Assembly: GCA_965231865.1 (NCBI GenBank)
Contig: CBDDOJ010000002.1
Span: 310,001 to 374,000 of the forward strand
Reading direction: 5' to 3'
Length of the DNA: 64,000 nucleotides
Source of the DNA: WTGA01 sp965231865
Lineage (GTDB): Bacteria; Pseudomonadota; Gammaproteobacteria; Arenicellales; Poriferihabitantaceae
In this document: positions 25,824 through 35,481 of the stretch, piece by piece
How the letters are laid out: every line of letters starts with the position of its first letter
How positions within the stretch are numbered: the stretch's first letter is position 1
Program-made: the position numbers and the translations under genes
The notes under the pieces: generated by a model
What the model saw: only the letters and a program-made list of their open reading frames with translations
What the model was told of the DNA's origin: nothing
The model's database searches: none

Positions 25824-27167
25824 TTGAGCAAAACTCAATACTGGGATAGCTGTCTCCACAAACTGGGGGATGAATTGTCAGCGGATGATATCAACGCGTG
25901 GGTCCGGCCACTGCATGCCCTGACCAATGGCGACACCCTGAAATTGCTCGCCCCGAACCGGTATGTGCTCAACTACATCAAGGACAATCTCTATACCCAG
26001 ATTGAAAAAACCATCATCGGCATGGACCACGGTATCAAACAGGTTCAGGTTGAAGTCGGCAGTCATGGACTGGAAAGAACCGATGTCGATGCCGGGCCCG
26101 GCCGGGACCTCGGAAAAGGGTACCTTGAGACCCCCGCTCCCTATACGGGTGGCAGCCTGAATGCGGAGTATGTTTTTGACACCCATGTGGAAGGCAAGTC
26201 CAACCAGCTCGCCCGGGCTGCAGCGGTCCAGGTCAGCCAAAGTCCGGGCATGGCTTTCAATCCCCTGTTTATTTACGGCGGAGTGGGTCTGGGGAAGACC
26301 CACTTGATGCAGGCAACCGGTAACCAGATCCTGAAATCCAATCCCACGGCGAAAGTGGTTTATGTCCATTCGGAGCTGTTTGTCAACGACATGGTCAAGG
26401 CCCTGAGAAACAGTTCCATGGACGAGTTCAAGCGGTACTATCGTTCACTGGACGCCCTGCTGATTGATGATATCCAGTTTTTTGCCAGGAAAACCCAGTC
26501 CCAGGAGGAGTTTTTTCACACGTTCAATACCCTCCTTGAGGGTCAGCGCCAGATTGTCATCACCAGCGACCGCATCCCCAAGGCCATCGACGATGTGGGA
26601 GAACGGCTGACTTCCAGGTTTGGTTCCGGGCTAACGGTGAGCATCGACCCGCCAGAGCTGGAAACCCGGGTCGCGATCCTGCAAAAGAAAGCCCTGAAGC
26701 ACGGCATTGACCTGCCCAATGAAGTGGCTTTCTTCGTTGCCAATACGGTGCATTCCAATGTCCGGGATCTCGAGGGCGCTCTCCATCAGATTCTTGCCAC
26801 CGCCCGGTTTTCCGACCGGGGCATTGATGTCAATCTGGCCAGGGAAGCACTCCGGGACCTCCTGCTTTACCGCGAAATCCAGATCAGCATTGAGAACATA
26901 CAGAAAACTGTCGCGGAATATTTCCAAATCCGCGTTGCGGACATCCTCTCAAAAAACAAGGCCCGCAAAATTGCCCGGCCCAGGCAACTGGCAATGGCCT
27001 TTGCCAAGGAACACACCAATCTGAGCCTGCCCCAGATCGGGGACCGCTTCGGTGGCAAAGACCACACCACGGTGTTGCATGCCTGCAGACGGATTGCAGA
27101 GCTCAGGAAAACGGATTTGAAAGTGCAGGAAGATTACAAGAATCTGCAACGGTTGTTCGGCGTATAG
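25824..27167 (+). CDS. dnaA: Chromosomal replication initiator DnaA
   Basis: AAA+ initiator that melts oriC, 447 residues. Domain I (about 1-90) starts MSKTQYWDSCLHKL; domain III has Walker A GGVGLGKTHLMQATG near 152 and Walker B LLIDDIQFFA near 213; domain IV carries the DNA-binding signature RFGGKDHTTVLHACRRI near 410. The start is TTG at 25824, and no ATG upstream gives a normal N-terminus. dnaN follows after a 299-bp gap rich in DnaA boxes, which would also allow autoregulation of the locus. Confidence 0.97.
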   Translation: MSKTQYWDSCLHKLGDELSADDINAWVRPLHALTNGDTLKLLAPNRYVLNYIKDNLYTQIEKTIIGMDHGIKQVQVEVGSHGLERTDVDAGPGRDLGKGYLETPAPYTGGSLNAEYVFDTHVEGKSNQLARAAAVQVSQSPGMAFNPLFIYGGVGLGKTHLMQATGNQILKSNPTAKVVYVHSELFVNDMVKALRNSSMDEFKRYYRSLDALLIDDIQFFARKTQSQEEFFHTFNTLLEGQRQIVITSDRIPKAIDDVGERLTSRFGSGLTVSIDPPELETRVAILQKKALKHGIDLPNEVAFFVANTVHSNVRDLEGALHQILATARFSDRGIDVNLAREALRDLLLYREIQISIENIQKTVAEYFQIRVADILSKNKARKIARPRQLAMAFAKEHTNLSLPQIGDRFGGKDHTTVLHACRRIAELRKTDLKVQEDYKNLQRLFGV

Positions 27168-27466
27168 CTCCCTTCGCACGGTTTCCTTCCGACGACCGGT
27201 TGTGTTCCTCCCCCCTGGAAGACAATTCCATTCCATGGCGCTGCAGTTTATCCTCGAATCCTGTTGATTGCCTGTGTATAACCCGGCCATGGTTGTGGAC
27301 AGACCGGTGGAAAAGAGTTGCCCACAAGATGTTATTTCGTTTTACAATGCTTATACTAGGGGTTGTCCACAAGACGTGTCGGTTTTAAGTAATTGAAAAA
27401 ATGCGTTATATTGAAGTTTCCCACAAATTCACAGTGCTCAACTATAACTATTCCTAGATATACGAT
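27168..27466. other. Candidate chromosomal origin (oriC): DnaA-box cluster between dnaA and dnaN
   Basis: The 299-bp gap holds one perfect DnaA box on the minus strand (TTATACACA, 27281-27273) and near matches TTGTCCACA (27363-27371), TTGCCCACA (27318-27326), CTGTCCACA on the minus strand (27302-27294) and TTTCCCACA (27417-27425). Between and after them are AT-rich stretches (27327-27357 and 27382-27416) suitable for unwinding. Genes to the left (rsmG-parAB-atp) and right (dnaA-dnaN-gyrB) run away from this neighbourhood, as expected near an origin. The region must also contain the dnaN promoter. Confidence 0.7.
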
Positions 27467-28570
27467 ATGAATATAACTATAGAAAGATCAAAACTTCTTC
27501 CAGCACTAAATCTGGTAACGAATGTTGTCGAGAGAAAACAAACCCTTCCCATTCTGTCCAATCTGCATGTGAGCCTGGTGGACAACCGGTTGACCCTGGT
27601 CGGAACTGACCTTGAGGTCGAGATTTCCGAAACCATCGACCACGTGGAAGGAGAAGATGCCGCAACTACCGTATCTGCCCGCATAATCCTCGATATTGTA
27701 CGCATGTTACCCGAAAATGCGGTTATCTCCATGGTACGTGATAGTTCCAACCTGACCGTCTCATCGGGCAGGGGCCGCTATACACTGCGAACACTGGAAG
27801 CAGATGAGTTTCCAAGGATTGAGGCTTATAACTGGGAAGAAAGGTTTAAAATCAATCAGATAACACTTAAAACGGTTCTGGAAAAAACCGCGTTTGCAAT
27901 GGCCGTACAGGATGTCCGGTATTACCTGAATGGGTTGCTGTTTGAATTGAAGGACAATACGCTGCGTGCCATTGCGACGGATGGGCACCGTCTTGCCCAG
28001 TCAGATGTGGAGATCAGCCTGGATTCAACGGATCTTCGGAAACTGATCATACCGAGGAAAGGCATCACGGAAATAAACCGGTTTCTGGATGTGGTGGAAG
28101 ACCGGGAATTGACGTTGGAGATGAACAAAAACCACCTCAAGGTGAGCAAGGGAGAAACCATACTCATCACCAAGTTGATAGACGGGAATTTTCCGCAATT
28201 CAAGGAAGTGGTGGAAACGGATATCCAGGAATCGGTTGTGCTGGACCGGCAGAAACTGATTGGAACCCTGAACCGGATCGCCGTGTTGACGGCGGACCAG
28301 TTCAAGGGCGCGAAAATTGCCCTGGAACCCGGGTTGATGCGAATTACCTCCACCAATCCCGACAATGGAGAAGCGCTGGAAGAACTGGAACTGCAGTATT
28401 CCGGAGAACCGCTGACAACGGGTTATAACCTGAATTACCTGGTTGAAGCGGCCAAGGCAGTGAAAACAGACGAGATCGAAATGCATTTTCAGGGAAACAA
28501 TGGAATTTGCGTGTTGCGGGAACCCGGGGACGAACACTCCGTCTGGCTGGTGATGCCCATGAGAATGTAG
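27467..28570 (+). CDS. dnaN: DNA polymerase III beta subunit (sliding clamp)
   Basis: Ring-shaped processivity clamp, 367 residues in three repeated domains. It begins MNITIERSKLLPALNLVTNVVERKQ and ends EHSVWLVMPMRM, both diagnostic: the C-terminal MPMR(M) is the conserved end of bacterial beta clamps. The segment DVRYYLNGLLFEL near 146 is also typical. It is followed not by recF but by a 702-bp gap with parS sites. Confidence 0.97.
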   Translation: MNITIERSKLLPALNLVTNVVERKQTLPILSNLHVSLVDNRLTLVGTDLEVEISETIDHVEGEDAATTVSARIILDIVRMLPENAVISMVRDSSNLTVSSGRGRYTLRTLEADEFPRIEAYNWEERFKINQITLKTVLEKTAFAMAVQDVRYYLNGLLFELKDNTLRAIATDGHRLAQSDVEISLDSTDLRKLIIPRKGITEINRFLDVVEDRELTLEMNKNHLKVSKGETILITKLIDGNFPQFKEVVETDIQESVVLDRQKLIGTLNRIAVLTADQFKGAKIALEPGLMRITSTNPDNGEALEELELQYSGEPLTTGYNLNYLVEAAKAVKTDEIEMHFQGNNGICVLREPGDEHSVWLVMPMRM

Positions 28571-28712
28571 CGGGCAACGGAAAATTCCCGGGCCAGGGAC
28601 GGCCGGGACCCGGCCGTTATCCGGGGTGGCTTGAAATAGCCGCTCCCCAGGAGCACCGCCAGAGGTTGACAGATTTTCCCGTGGGTCAACCCGGCGCGGC
28701 CCACAGCAGGAT

Positions 28713-28728
28713 TGTTTCACGTGAAACA
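28713..28728. promoter_or_regulatory. parS site 1 (ParB binding palindrome)
   Basis: The 16-base palindrome TGTTTCACGTGAAACA is a perfect match to the bacterial parS consensus. parA and parB are in the same window, about 14 kb to the left. Confidence 0.95.
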
Positions 28729-29016
28729 ATCTTCCGGACCCAACTCCGGTATTTTCCCGGTTGCCAGCACACTGGAACCTCCCCCGTCGCAACTTTTCCC
28801 GCCCCGCTGGCCGGGAAAATCGCCGGATTGCCAGGCACCCGGGTCATCCGGGCAATGTTCCGCTGGCCCCGCCGCAGACCGGTGCCGGGATGTCCGGGAT
28901 TGGGACAGTTTCCGGGCAACCCGCAACGTCCTGGCCGGTTGGTCCCACGGGGATGCCGGCCGGCACAAAGCGGAGAGCGTGCCGCATCCGGGGCCCGGAG
29001 CGGCGGGGACACCAAT

Positions 29017-29032
29017 TGTTTCACGTGAAACA
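29017..29032. promoter_or_regulatory. parS site 2 (ParB binding palindrome)
   Basis: Second perfect TGTTTCACGTGAAACA, 304 bases from the first (start to start) in the same gap. The flanking bases (AAT before, ATG after) differ partly from site 1, so only the palindrome is conserved. Confidence 0.95.
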
Positions 29033-29249
29033 ATGACGGAAAATGCCGGGAGCCGTTGACCGGGAACCCCGGAAACGGGCCCGTAAAAAGCCAGGCGGCT
29101 GGTTGCCGGGATTCCCTGCCGCGACGGTGCCCCGAGTTGAGATCTCTGAAACCAATTAAATCATAACTGTTTGATTAATAAAGATAAAATAATTTTAAGC
29201 AGGAAAATAACTGTCCCTTTCCAGGGGAAGGCATGGTAAAATGGGTGCT

Positions 29250-29258
29250 TTATACACA
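29250..29258 (+). promoter_or_regulatory. DnaA box upstream of gyrB
   Basis: TTATACACA, a perfect TTATNCACA match, ending 14 bases before the gyrB start. It could let DnaA modulate gyrB, or form part of an extended origin with the AT-rich segment just upstream. Confidence 0.6.
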
Positions 29259-29272
29259 CCCCGACTAGATCC

Positions 29273-31714
29273 ATGGTAGAGAAATACGATTCCAGCAGTA
29301 TCAAGGTGCTCAAAGGGCTTGATGCGGTCAGAAAACGGCCAGGGATGTACATCGGTGATACCGATGATGGAACCGGTTTGCACCACATGGTATTCGAGGT
29401 GGTTGACAATGCCATCGACGAGGCGCTTGCGGGCCACTGCAATGTGATCAAGGTCACGATTCATGATGGTGAATCCATTACCGTCTTTGATGACGGAAGA
29501 GGCATTCCCACCGGCATCCTGGAGGAAGAGGGCAAAAGCGCCGCGGAAGTAATCATGACCACGCTGCATGCGGGGGGCAAGTTTGACCAGAATTCCTACA
29601 AGGTTTCCGGGGGGCTCCATGGTGTGGGGGTTTCCGTGGTGAATGCGTTGTCTGAAAGGTTGACCATGACCATTTACCGGTCTGGAAATATTTACAGGCA
29701 GGAGTATGTCGAGGGTCATCCACAGGGACCGTTGGCGGTGGTTGGCGACACCGGGAAAACCGGGACAACGATCAGCTTCCGGGCCAGCCGGAAGACATTC
29801 AACCACGTGGAATATCATTACGATATTCTGGCCAAGCGACTCCGGGAACTGTCGTTTTTGAATTCGGGAATCTGCATTGAACTCGATGATGAACGCACCG
29901 GGACCAACAACCGGTATGAATATGAAGGGGGCATCGCGGCCTTTGTCGGCCATTTGAACCGGAAAAAAAGCCCTCTCCACCCCACCGTGTTTGCGGTAAG
30001 CGGGGAAAAGGACGGTGTGCAAATCGAATTGGCCATGCAGTGGAATGATTCCTACCAGGAAAACACATTCTGTTACACCAACAACATTCCCCAGGGCGAT
30101 GGCGGCACCCACCTGGCCGGTTTGCGCGGAGCGATGACCCGGACGCTGAACGGGTATGTAAACGGACTCGGGCTTGCAAAAAATGAAAAGGTGAGCCTGA
30201 GTGGCGATGATTGCCGGGAAGGGCTGACCGCCATCCTGTCAATCAAGGTCGCCGACCCGAAATTTTCCTCCCAGACCAAAGACAAACTGGTGTCCTCGGA
30301 GGTCAAGGGGGCCGTGGAATCGTTTACGAATGAAGCCCTGGGCAATTTTCTGATGGAAAATCCCGGTGAAGCGAAAATCATCGCCAACCGGATCGTGGAG
30401 TCGGCCCGGGCCCGGGAAGCCGCCAGAAAAGCCCGGGAAATGACACGACGCAAAAACGCCCTCGACCTGGGTGGTCTGCCGGGGAAACTCGCCGATTGCC
30501 AGGAACAGGATCCGGTGTTGTGCGAACTCTACCTGGTGGAAGGAGATTCGGCGGGCGGCAGCGCCAAACAGGCCCGGGACAGAAAATTTCAGGCCATCCT
30601 GCCGTTGAAAGGCAAGATTCTCAATGTGGAGAAAGCCCGGTTTGACAAAATGCTGACCTCAGACGAGGTGACAACGCTGATCACGGCGCTGGGAACCGGA
30701 ATCGGTGAAGATGAGTTTGATATCAACAAGCTCCGCTATCACCGGATTATCGTGATGACCGATGCGGATGTGGACGGGTCCCATATCCGTACACTGTTGC
30801 TCACTTTTTTCTTTCGGCAGATGCCGGAACTGATCGAGCGAGGGCATATATACATTGCCCAGCCCCCCCTGTACAAGCTGGCAAGGAAAAAGAAGGAAAC
30901 CTACCTGAAAGACGATTCTGAAATGGCCACACACCTTCTGGGCATCGCCCTTGACAATGCGGAAGTGACCTTGTCGAACGGCAGCAGTCTGAAGGGAAAT
31001 GAACTCAAGTCATTGATATTAGAGCATAAAACTACCAACAATACGATACAGAGGTTGTCCAGGAAAATCAGTGACGACATATTGAAAGCACTGGTGTCGA
31101 TGGGTTCCGTCGGGGACGGTTTCAGCAAGCCGAAGCATGTCCAGAGCCTGGCCGCCGAACTGGAAAGCAGGTTGAACGAAACAGAATCGGATGTTGTCAG
31201 CTATTCCGTGCGGGCGGATGCCGAGGCACAGAACATTATTGTGACGCGCCATCAATATGGTCTGAGCGAAGAAACCGCGCTGACGGACCATTTCTTCAAG
31301 AGCATCGAGTACCGGAACCTGGTTGCGCACAATACCCGGCTGAACAAACTTGAAAATGGATCCGGAGGCGTGCCGGCACAGGGGAATGGAACCGGGACCG
31401 ATGCCGCCGGTTTTACCGTAAAATGGAATGGAAACGAAACCGAACTGTCCAGTTTTACCGAAGTGGTGGACTGGATGATGGGCAAGGCGAGGAAAGGCTA
31501 TTATATCCAGCGGTACAAGGGGCTTGGAGAAATGAACCCGGAACAGTTGTGGGATACCACGATGAATCCCTCGGTGAGACGCCTGACCCGGGTGGTGATT
31601 GAGGATGTCATCGGTGCGGACGAAACCTTTACAACCCTGATGGGAGACCAGGTGGAGCCCCGACGGGAGTTTATCGAGAAAAACGCTTTTTCGGTTTCCA
31701 ACCTGGATATCTAG
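29273..31714 (+). CDS. gyrB: DNA gyrase subunit B
   Basis: ATPase subunit of type II topoisomerase, which introduces negative supercoils together with GyrA. It is 813 residues. The GHKL ATP site shows EVVDNAIDEALAGHC near 42 and DDGRGIPTG near 73; the transducer follows; the TOPRIM domain has LYLVEGDSAGGSAKQARDR near 424 and the metal-binding DADVDGSHIRTLLLTFFFR near 500; the C-terminus RREFIEKNAFSVSNLDI is the gyrase-type ending. The length and the insertion between TOPRIM and the C-terminus are as in gammaproteobacterial GyrB. A strong hairpin follows. Confidence 0.97.
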   Translation: MVEKYDSSSIKVLKGLDAVRKRPGMYIGDTDDGTGLHHMVFEVVDNAIDEALAGHCNVIKVTIHDGESITVFDDGRGIPTGILEEEGKSAAEVIMTTLHAGGKFDQNSYKVSGGLHGVGVSVVNALSERLTMTIYRSGNIYRQEYVEGHPQGPLAVVGDTGKTGTTISFRASRKTFNHVEYHYDILAKRLRELSFLNSGICIELDDERTGTNNRYEYEGGIAAFVGHLNRKKSPLHPTVFAVSGEKDGVQIELAMQWNDSYQENTFCYTNNIPQGDGGTHLAGLRGAMTRTLNGYVNGLGLAKNEKVSLSGDDCREGLTAILSIKVADPKFSSQTKDKLVSSEVKGAVESFTNEALGNFLMENPGEAKIIANRIVESARAREAARKAREMTRRKNALDLGGLPGKLADCQEQDPVLCELYLVEGDSAGGSAKQARDRKFQAILPLKGKILNVEKARFDKMLTSDEVTTLITALGTGIGEDEFDINKLRYHRIIVMTDADVDGSHIRTLLLTFFFRQMPELIERGHIYIAQPPLYKLARKKKETYLKDDSEMATHLLGIALDNAEVTLSNGSSLKGNELKSLILEHKTTNNTIQRLSRKISDDILKALVSMGSVGDGFSKPKHVQSLAAELESRLNETESDVVSYSVRADAEAQNIIVTRHQYGLSEETALTDHFFKSIEYRNLVAHNTRLNKLENGSGGVPAQGNGTGTDAAGFTVKWNGNETELSSFTEVVDWMMGKARKGYYIQRYKGLGEMNPEQLWDTTMNPSVRRLTRVVIEDVIGADETFTTLMGDQVEPRREFIEKNAFSVSNLDI

Positions 31715-31758
31715 GGGCCGGTCCGGCAACAAGGGCGCCCGGCAAAAAAAAATCTCAA

Positions 31759-31801
31759 ATGACGCAGGACCGAAAACCGGTCCTGCGTCATGCCTGTTTT
31801 T
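31759..31801 (+). terminator. Rho-independent terminator after gyrB
   Basis: Perfect 14-bp stem (31759-31772 pairs with 31778-31791), five-base loop AAAAC, then GCCTGTTTTT. It lies 45 bases after the gyrB stop. An A-run before the stem (31744-31752) may let it act in both directions. Confidence 0.9.
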
Positions 31802-31901
31802 CCAATAACCGGCGGTTGGTCCGCGGGGACCGACATCCATGGGAAAACACTCATCAACCCGGTGACAGGATGGATGTTTTTGCTCGAACGCACACCGAAC
31901 C

Positions 31902-32804
31902 ATGAACCCGCGGAACAACCGGAATCCCGCTGATACCCGTCTTGGCATTGCTCTGGTGGTGGCCGGGCTGTGCGTGGCGTCCTTGAGCGGCGCACTGATG
32001 AAACTGTTGTCCGAGGATATGAATGTCTACCAGATTGCCTGGTTTCGGTTCATGTTTTCCTTCCTTTCCCTGTGGCCCATCGCGGCATTGGTGTTGCGTC
32101 CCGCAGCGCTGAGACCTGCACGCCCGGGGATGCATGTTGTCAGGGGGCTGACCATGTCCGGGGCAACGGTTTGTTTTGTCATTGGTGTGCGCACCATTGA
32201 GTTTTCCGATGCGATTGCCATTTTGTATGCCTATCCGTTTTTACTGACCGTCCTTGCGGTACTGTTTTTGGGCGAACGGGTCCGCGGGGGCGGCTGGGTC
32301 GGGTTGTTTGGAGGTTTCGCCGGAGTACTGCTGGTGATGCGCCCGGAATTCGGTACCGTCAATATCGGGACCTATTTTGTGTTTTTGTGTGCAGTCATCA
32401 TCAGCATACAAATGGCGATAAACCGGAAACTGGGGTCGGTTTCACATCCATTGGTGACCGCATTGTGGGGCTCTTTTTTTGCGGCGGCTTCCTTGTCCCT
32501 GGTCCTGCCGTATTACTGGGAACCCGTAGACGCTCAGCAGTTCTGGCTGCTGTGCTTGGTCGCCCTCACCGGGACGGTTACCCAGACCTGTCTGGCATAT
32601 GGTTTTTTCAAGGCGGAAGCCTCGACGATTGCTCCTTTCACGTACCTGGAAATTGTTGCGGCCATACTGATCGGCTATCTTTTTTTCGGAACCCTGCCGT
32701 ACTGGGTGTCCTGGCTCGGCATCGGATTGATCGTGGCAAGCGGAATCATCGTTGCCCGGTCCCTGGACCGGGCCGTTGCGGTGCGCCAAAATCCCAAGTA
32801 TTAA
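31902..32804 (+). CDS. EamA/DMT-family transporter
   Basis: Inner-membrane protein of the drug/metabolite transporter superfamily, 300 residues, with about ten hydrophobic segments arranged as two EamA repeats (roughly 15-145 and 155-290). The segment WFRFMFSFLSLWPIAAL near 47 and VRTIEFSDAIAILYAYPFLLTVLA near 107 are typical. The substrate is not predictable; relatives export amino acids or metabolites. It is monocistronic, after the gyrB terminator and convergent with serA. Confidence 0.85.
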   Translation: MNPRNNRNPADTRLGIALVVAGLCVASLSGALMKLLSEDMNVYQIAWFRFMFSFLSLWPIAALVLRPAALRPARPGMHVVRGLTMSGATVCFVIGVRTIEFSDAIAILYAYPFLLTVLAVLFLGERVRGGGWVGLFGGFAGVLLVMRPEFGTVNIGTYFVFLCAVIISIQMAINRKLGSVSHPLVTALWGSFFAAASLSLVLPYYWEPVDAQQFWLLCLVALTGTVTQTCLAYGFFKAEASTIAPFTYLEIVAAILIGYLFFGTLPYWVSWLGIGLIVASGIIVARSLDRAVAVRQNPKY

Positions 32805-32924
32805 CCGGTCACTGCTGGACCCCGCAACAACGGTTCGTCAGGGATGGCAGGATGGCCGGGGACCGTTGGGACAGGACAGGGAAAACGGAGGTCAGCCTCC
32901 GGACGTCCTTTCGGAAAACCGCAT

Positions 32925-34508
32925 CTAGTCCAGTATGATTTGCCTGACCCATTGGATATTGGGCAAATCGGCAATCAGCAGGATGATCTCGTCGCTGAGT
33001 GCTTCATCAACGGCAACCAGTCCCAATGACGACCCTCTGGGTTGCTGCCGGCCCACGCTGAAGTGTTCAACATTGATGTCATACCTGCCAAGCATCGAAC
33101 CCACGGAACCCATTACACCGGGGAGGTCAAGAGTTGAAAAGACCAGCAGCACGCCAACCAGAAACAAATCAACCTGAAAGCCTTCAATTTCCACCAGCCT
33201 GGGAACGGCATCCGCAAACGTGGTGCCGGAAAAAGTGTGTGTACGGTTCTCCCCCCGTGTTTCCAGTTTTACCAGTGACCGGTAGTTGCCGGGTCTTCCG
33301 CTTTCGGTGCAGGACAATGAAATCCCCCGTTCCTGGGCGAGAACCGGTGCGTTGACGGCATTCACCGACATGCTGACCACAGGCTGCAGCATCCCCTTGA
33401 GCAGGGTGCTGTTTATGGCGGGTATTTCATCGTATTCATCTCCGCAGTATTCGACCTGAACATCGGATATGCCGCCCCGGGTATATTGCTGGGCGAGACA
33501 GCCAAGCCGTTCCACAAGGTCTAGCGTTGGTTTGATCCGGCCAAAGGTACGCCAGTCTTTCACCGGTATATTTACGGCTTCCCGAAATGCCCCGGTCTGC
33601 AGGGCATCGGCCACCCGTTCGGCAATCTGCAGGCCCACATTCAGCTGGCTTTCCACGGTACTTGCCCCCAAATGAGGGGTGGCCACGAGATTGGGTGCGC
33701 TCAGCAACGGCGAACCCGTGGGCGGTTCATTGTCGAAAACATCCAGGGCAGCGCCTGCGACATGACCGTCCCTGAGGGCCTGGGCGAGGGCATTTTCATC
33801 CACCAGGTCACCCCGGGCACAGTTGATGATCCGGACACCGGGCTTGCAGCGGCCCAGGCGTTCTGCGTTGATCAGCTTTTTGGTGTCCGCGGTGCTGGGT
33901 AAATGGAGGGAAAGGAAATCACATTGCTCCAGCAACCCATCCAGGTCACTGACCAGTTCAACATTCATGGACTTCGCCTGCTCAACCGAGAGGAAGGGGT
34001 CGTATCCAAGTACGGTCATTTCCATTGCCGTACACCGCATGGCCACCCGGCCGCCAATTTTGCCCAGACCCAGCACGCCGATGGTTTTCCCGTAGAGCTC
34101 AACCCCGGTGAACTTCGCCCGTTCCCAGTTCCCGTCAATGACCAGGGACTGGTGGGCGGCAGGGATATGGCGGGCGAGGGACAGCAGCAGGGCCATGCTG
34201 TGTTCCACCGCGGCCATGGTATTGGCGGTTGGCGTATTGATTACCGCGATGCCGCGGCGTGTCGCACTGTCCACATCAATATTGTCAATACCGACCCCGG
34301 CGCGTCCGATTACCTTCAATGCCTTCGCGTTTTCAAGCATTTTTCCCGTGATGGTCGTGCCGCTGCGGATGATCCACCCATCCGCATTCTGGGATGCTTT
34401 GGCAAGGGTCTCCCCGTCTACCTTGATTTGCAGGTCAAGGTCGAATCCACGGTCATTCAGCAGGTCGAGCGCCGCATCATCAAGTTTGTCACTAATCAGA
34501 ATTTTCAT
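32925..34508 (-). CDS. serA: D-3-phosphoglycerate dehydrogenase
   Basis: First enzyme of the phosphorylated serine pathway, oxidising 3-phosphoglycerate with NAD. The 527-residue product is the long form: substrate domain, Rossmann domain with GKTIGVLGLGKIGGRVA near 145, the catalytic Arg/Glu/His region (INCARGDLVDE; TPHLGASTVESQ near 280), an intervening allosteric-substrate-binding domain (about 315-450) and a C-terminal ACT domain (VLLVFSTLDLPGVMGSVGSMLG), where L-serine feedback would bind. The start at 34508 (MKILISDKLDD) fits better than the upstream Met. Confidence 0.94.
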   Translation of the reverse strand: MKILISDKLDDAALDLLNDRGFDLDLQIKVDGETLAKASQNADGWIIRSGTTITGKMLENAKALKVIGRAGVGIDNIDVDSATRRGIAVINTPTANTMAAVEHSMALLLSLARHIPAAHQSLVIDGNWERAKFTGVELYGKTIGVLGLGKIGGRVAMRCTAMEMTVLGYDPFLSVEQAKSMNVELVSDLDGLLEQCDFLSLHLPSTADTKKLINAERLGRCKPGVRIINCARGDLVDENALAQALRDGHVAGAALDVFDNEPPTGSPLLSAPNLVATPHLGASTVESQLNVGLQIAERVADALQTGAFREAVNIPVKDWRTFGRIKPTLDLVERLGCLAQQYTRGGISDVQVEYCGDEYDEIPAINSTLLKGMLQPVVSMSVNAVNAPVLAQERGISLSCTESGRPGNYRSLVKLETRGENRTHTFSGTTFADAVPRLVEIEGFQVDLFLVGVLLVFSTLDLPGVMGSVGSMLGRYDINVEHFSVGRQQPRGSSLGLVAVDEALSDEIILLIADLPNIQWVRQIILD

Positions 34509-34543
34509 TGGTTTGGTCGCCAGCACAGGTATCGGTGGTTCAA

Positions 34544-35326
34544 TTATACCGAAGCGTATCCTCCATCAGCCAGGTAAACGCCCCCGGTGCAGTACGAAGA
34601 GGCATCCGAGGCCAGATAAACGGCCAATCCTGCAATGTCTTTCGGTTCCCCGATGGTCTTGAGGGGGATTTTCTCCATAAACCGGTTGAGTATACGGTCA
34701 TCGTTCCACAGGGCCTCGCTGAATTTTGTTTTTATCAGGCCGGGGCAAATCACATTTACGCGGATATTGTCCGGACCCCAGTCCTGGGCCATGGCCTGGG
34801 TCATGTTGATCATGGCTGCCTTGCTCATGCTGTAGACACCGATGCCCGGTTCCGGTGTCAGCCCCCCGATGGAACTGATATTGATGATCGAACCGCCACC
34901 GCGCTGCTTAAGGATCGGGTACGCTTTTTTGGACAACTCAAAGGGTCCTTTGAGATTGACGTCCATGATTTTGCTGTAGGCCCCCTCGTCGGTATCCTGT
35001 ATCGGCCCAAAGACCGGGTTGGCCGCCGCATTGTTGACCAGGATGTCCACGCCGCCATAGGCGTCAACAGTCTGGTCCAGCAGAGCCGATATTTCATCCC
35101 GATTTCCCATGTTCGCGGCAATGCCCAAGGATTCCAGTCCTGCGGCATTGAATCTGCGGGCGACTTCATCCACCGCATTCTGTTTGCGGCTGCTCAGGAC
35201 GACTCTGGCGCCAAACTCCGCAAGCCCTCGGGCCATGGCTTCGCCGATACCCTTGCTGGCACCGGTAATCAGGGCAACTTTTCCTTTCAGCTGGAACAAG
35301 GGAGCGATGTGATGTTCAATGGTCAT
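34544..35326 (-). CDS. Short-chain dehydrogenase/reductase
   Basis: Classical SDR of 260 residues. The cofactor motif TGASKGIGEAMARGL is near residue 21, NNAAAN near 97, the catalytic Ser in NISSIGG near 150, and YSMSKAA (Tyr and Lys) near 166. An Ala-Arg-Val-Val-Leu-Ser-Ser-Arg end of strand 2 suggests NADP preference. The family covers FabG-like ketoacyl reductases and many alcohol dehydrogenases; the substrate is unknown. It lies 35 bases upstream of serA on the same strand, so co-transcription is possible. Confidence 0.85.
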   Translation of the reverse strand: MTIEHHIAPLFQLKGKVALITGASKGIGEAMARGLAEFGARVVLSSRKQNAVDEVARRFNAAGLESLGIAANMGNRDEISALLDQTVDAYGGVDILVNNAAANPVFGPIQDTDEGAYSKIMDVNLKGPFELSKKAYPILKQRGGGSIINISSIGGLTPEPGIGVYSMSKAAMINMTQAMAQDWGPDNIRVNVICPGLIKTKFSEALWNDDRILNRFMEKIPLKTIGEPKDIAGLAVYLASDASSYCTGGVYLADGGYASV

Positions 35327-35481
35327 TTGATTTTCCCGAAATCGGGGCAGGGGAGTCGTGGATCATGGAATTTCCCCCGTGGCCTGTCATCACCATGAGG
35401 TCCGGCATTTCTCCCGAAGCCGGGTATCGGCCTCACCTGGCAGGTCTTCAAATAATTTAAATGCATCGATTATTTTTCATT

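Larger units (their letters stand above)
28571..29272. other. recF-less intergenic region between dnaN and gyrB
   Basis: A 702-bp non-coding stretch where most proteobacteria have recF. The first 530 bases are very GC-rich and contain two parS sites; 29157-29215 is AT-rich (for example TTTGATTAATAAAGATAAAA) and probably carries the gyrB promoter, with a perfect DnaA box at 29250-29258 just before gyrB. None of the small frames resembles RecF: there is no P-loop and no SMC-type signature. recF is either elsewhere or lost. Confidence 0.75.

Noticed and set aside
28507..29028. Plus-strand frame of 173 codons after dnaN as a possible shortened recF
   Set aside because: It lacks the P-loop and any RecF-like segment, starts inside dnaN, and consists of low-complexity GC-rich codons running across a parS site.
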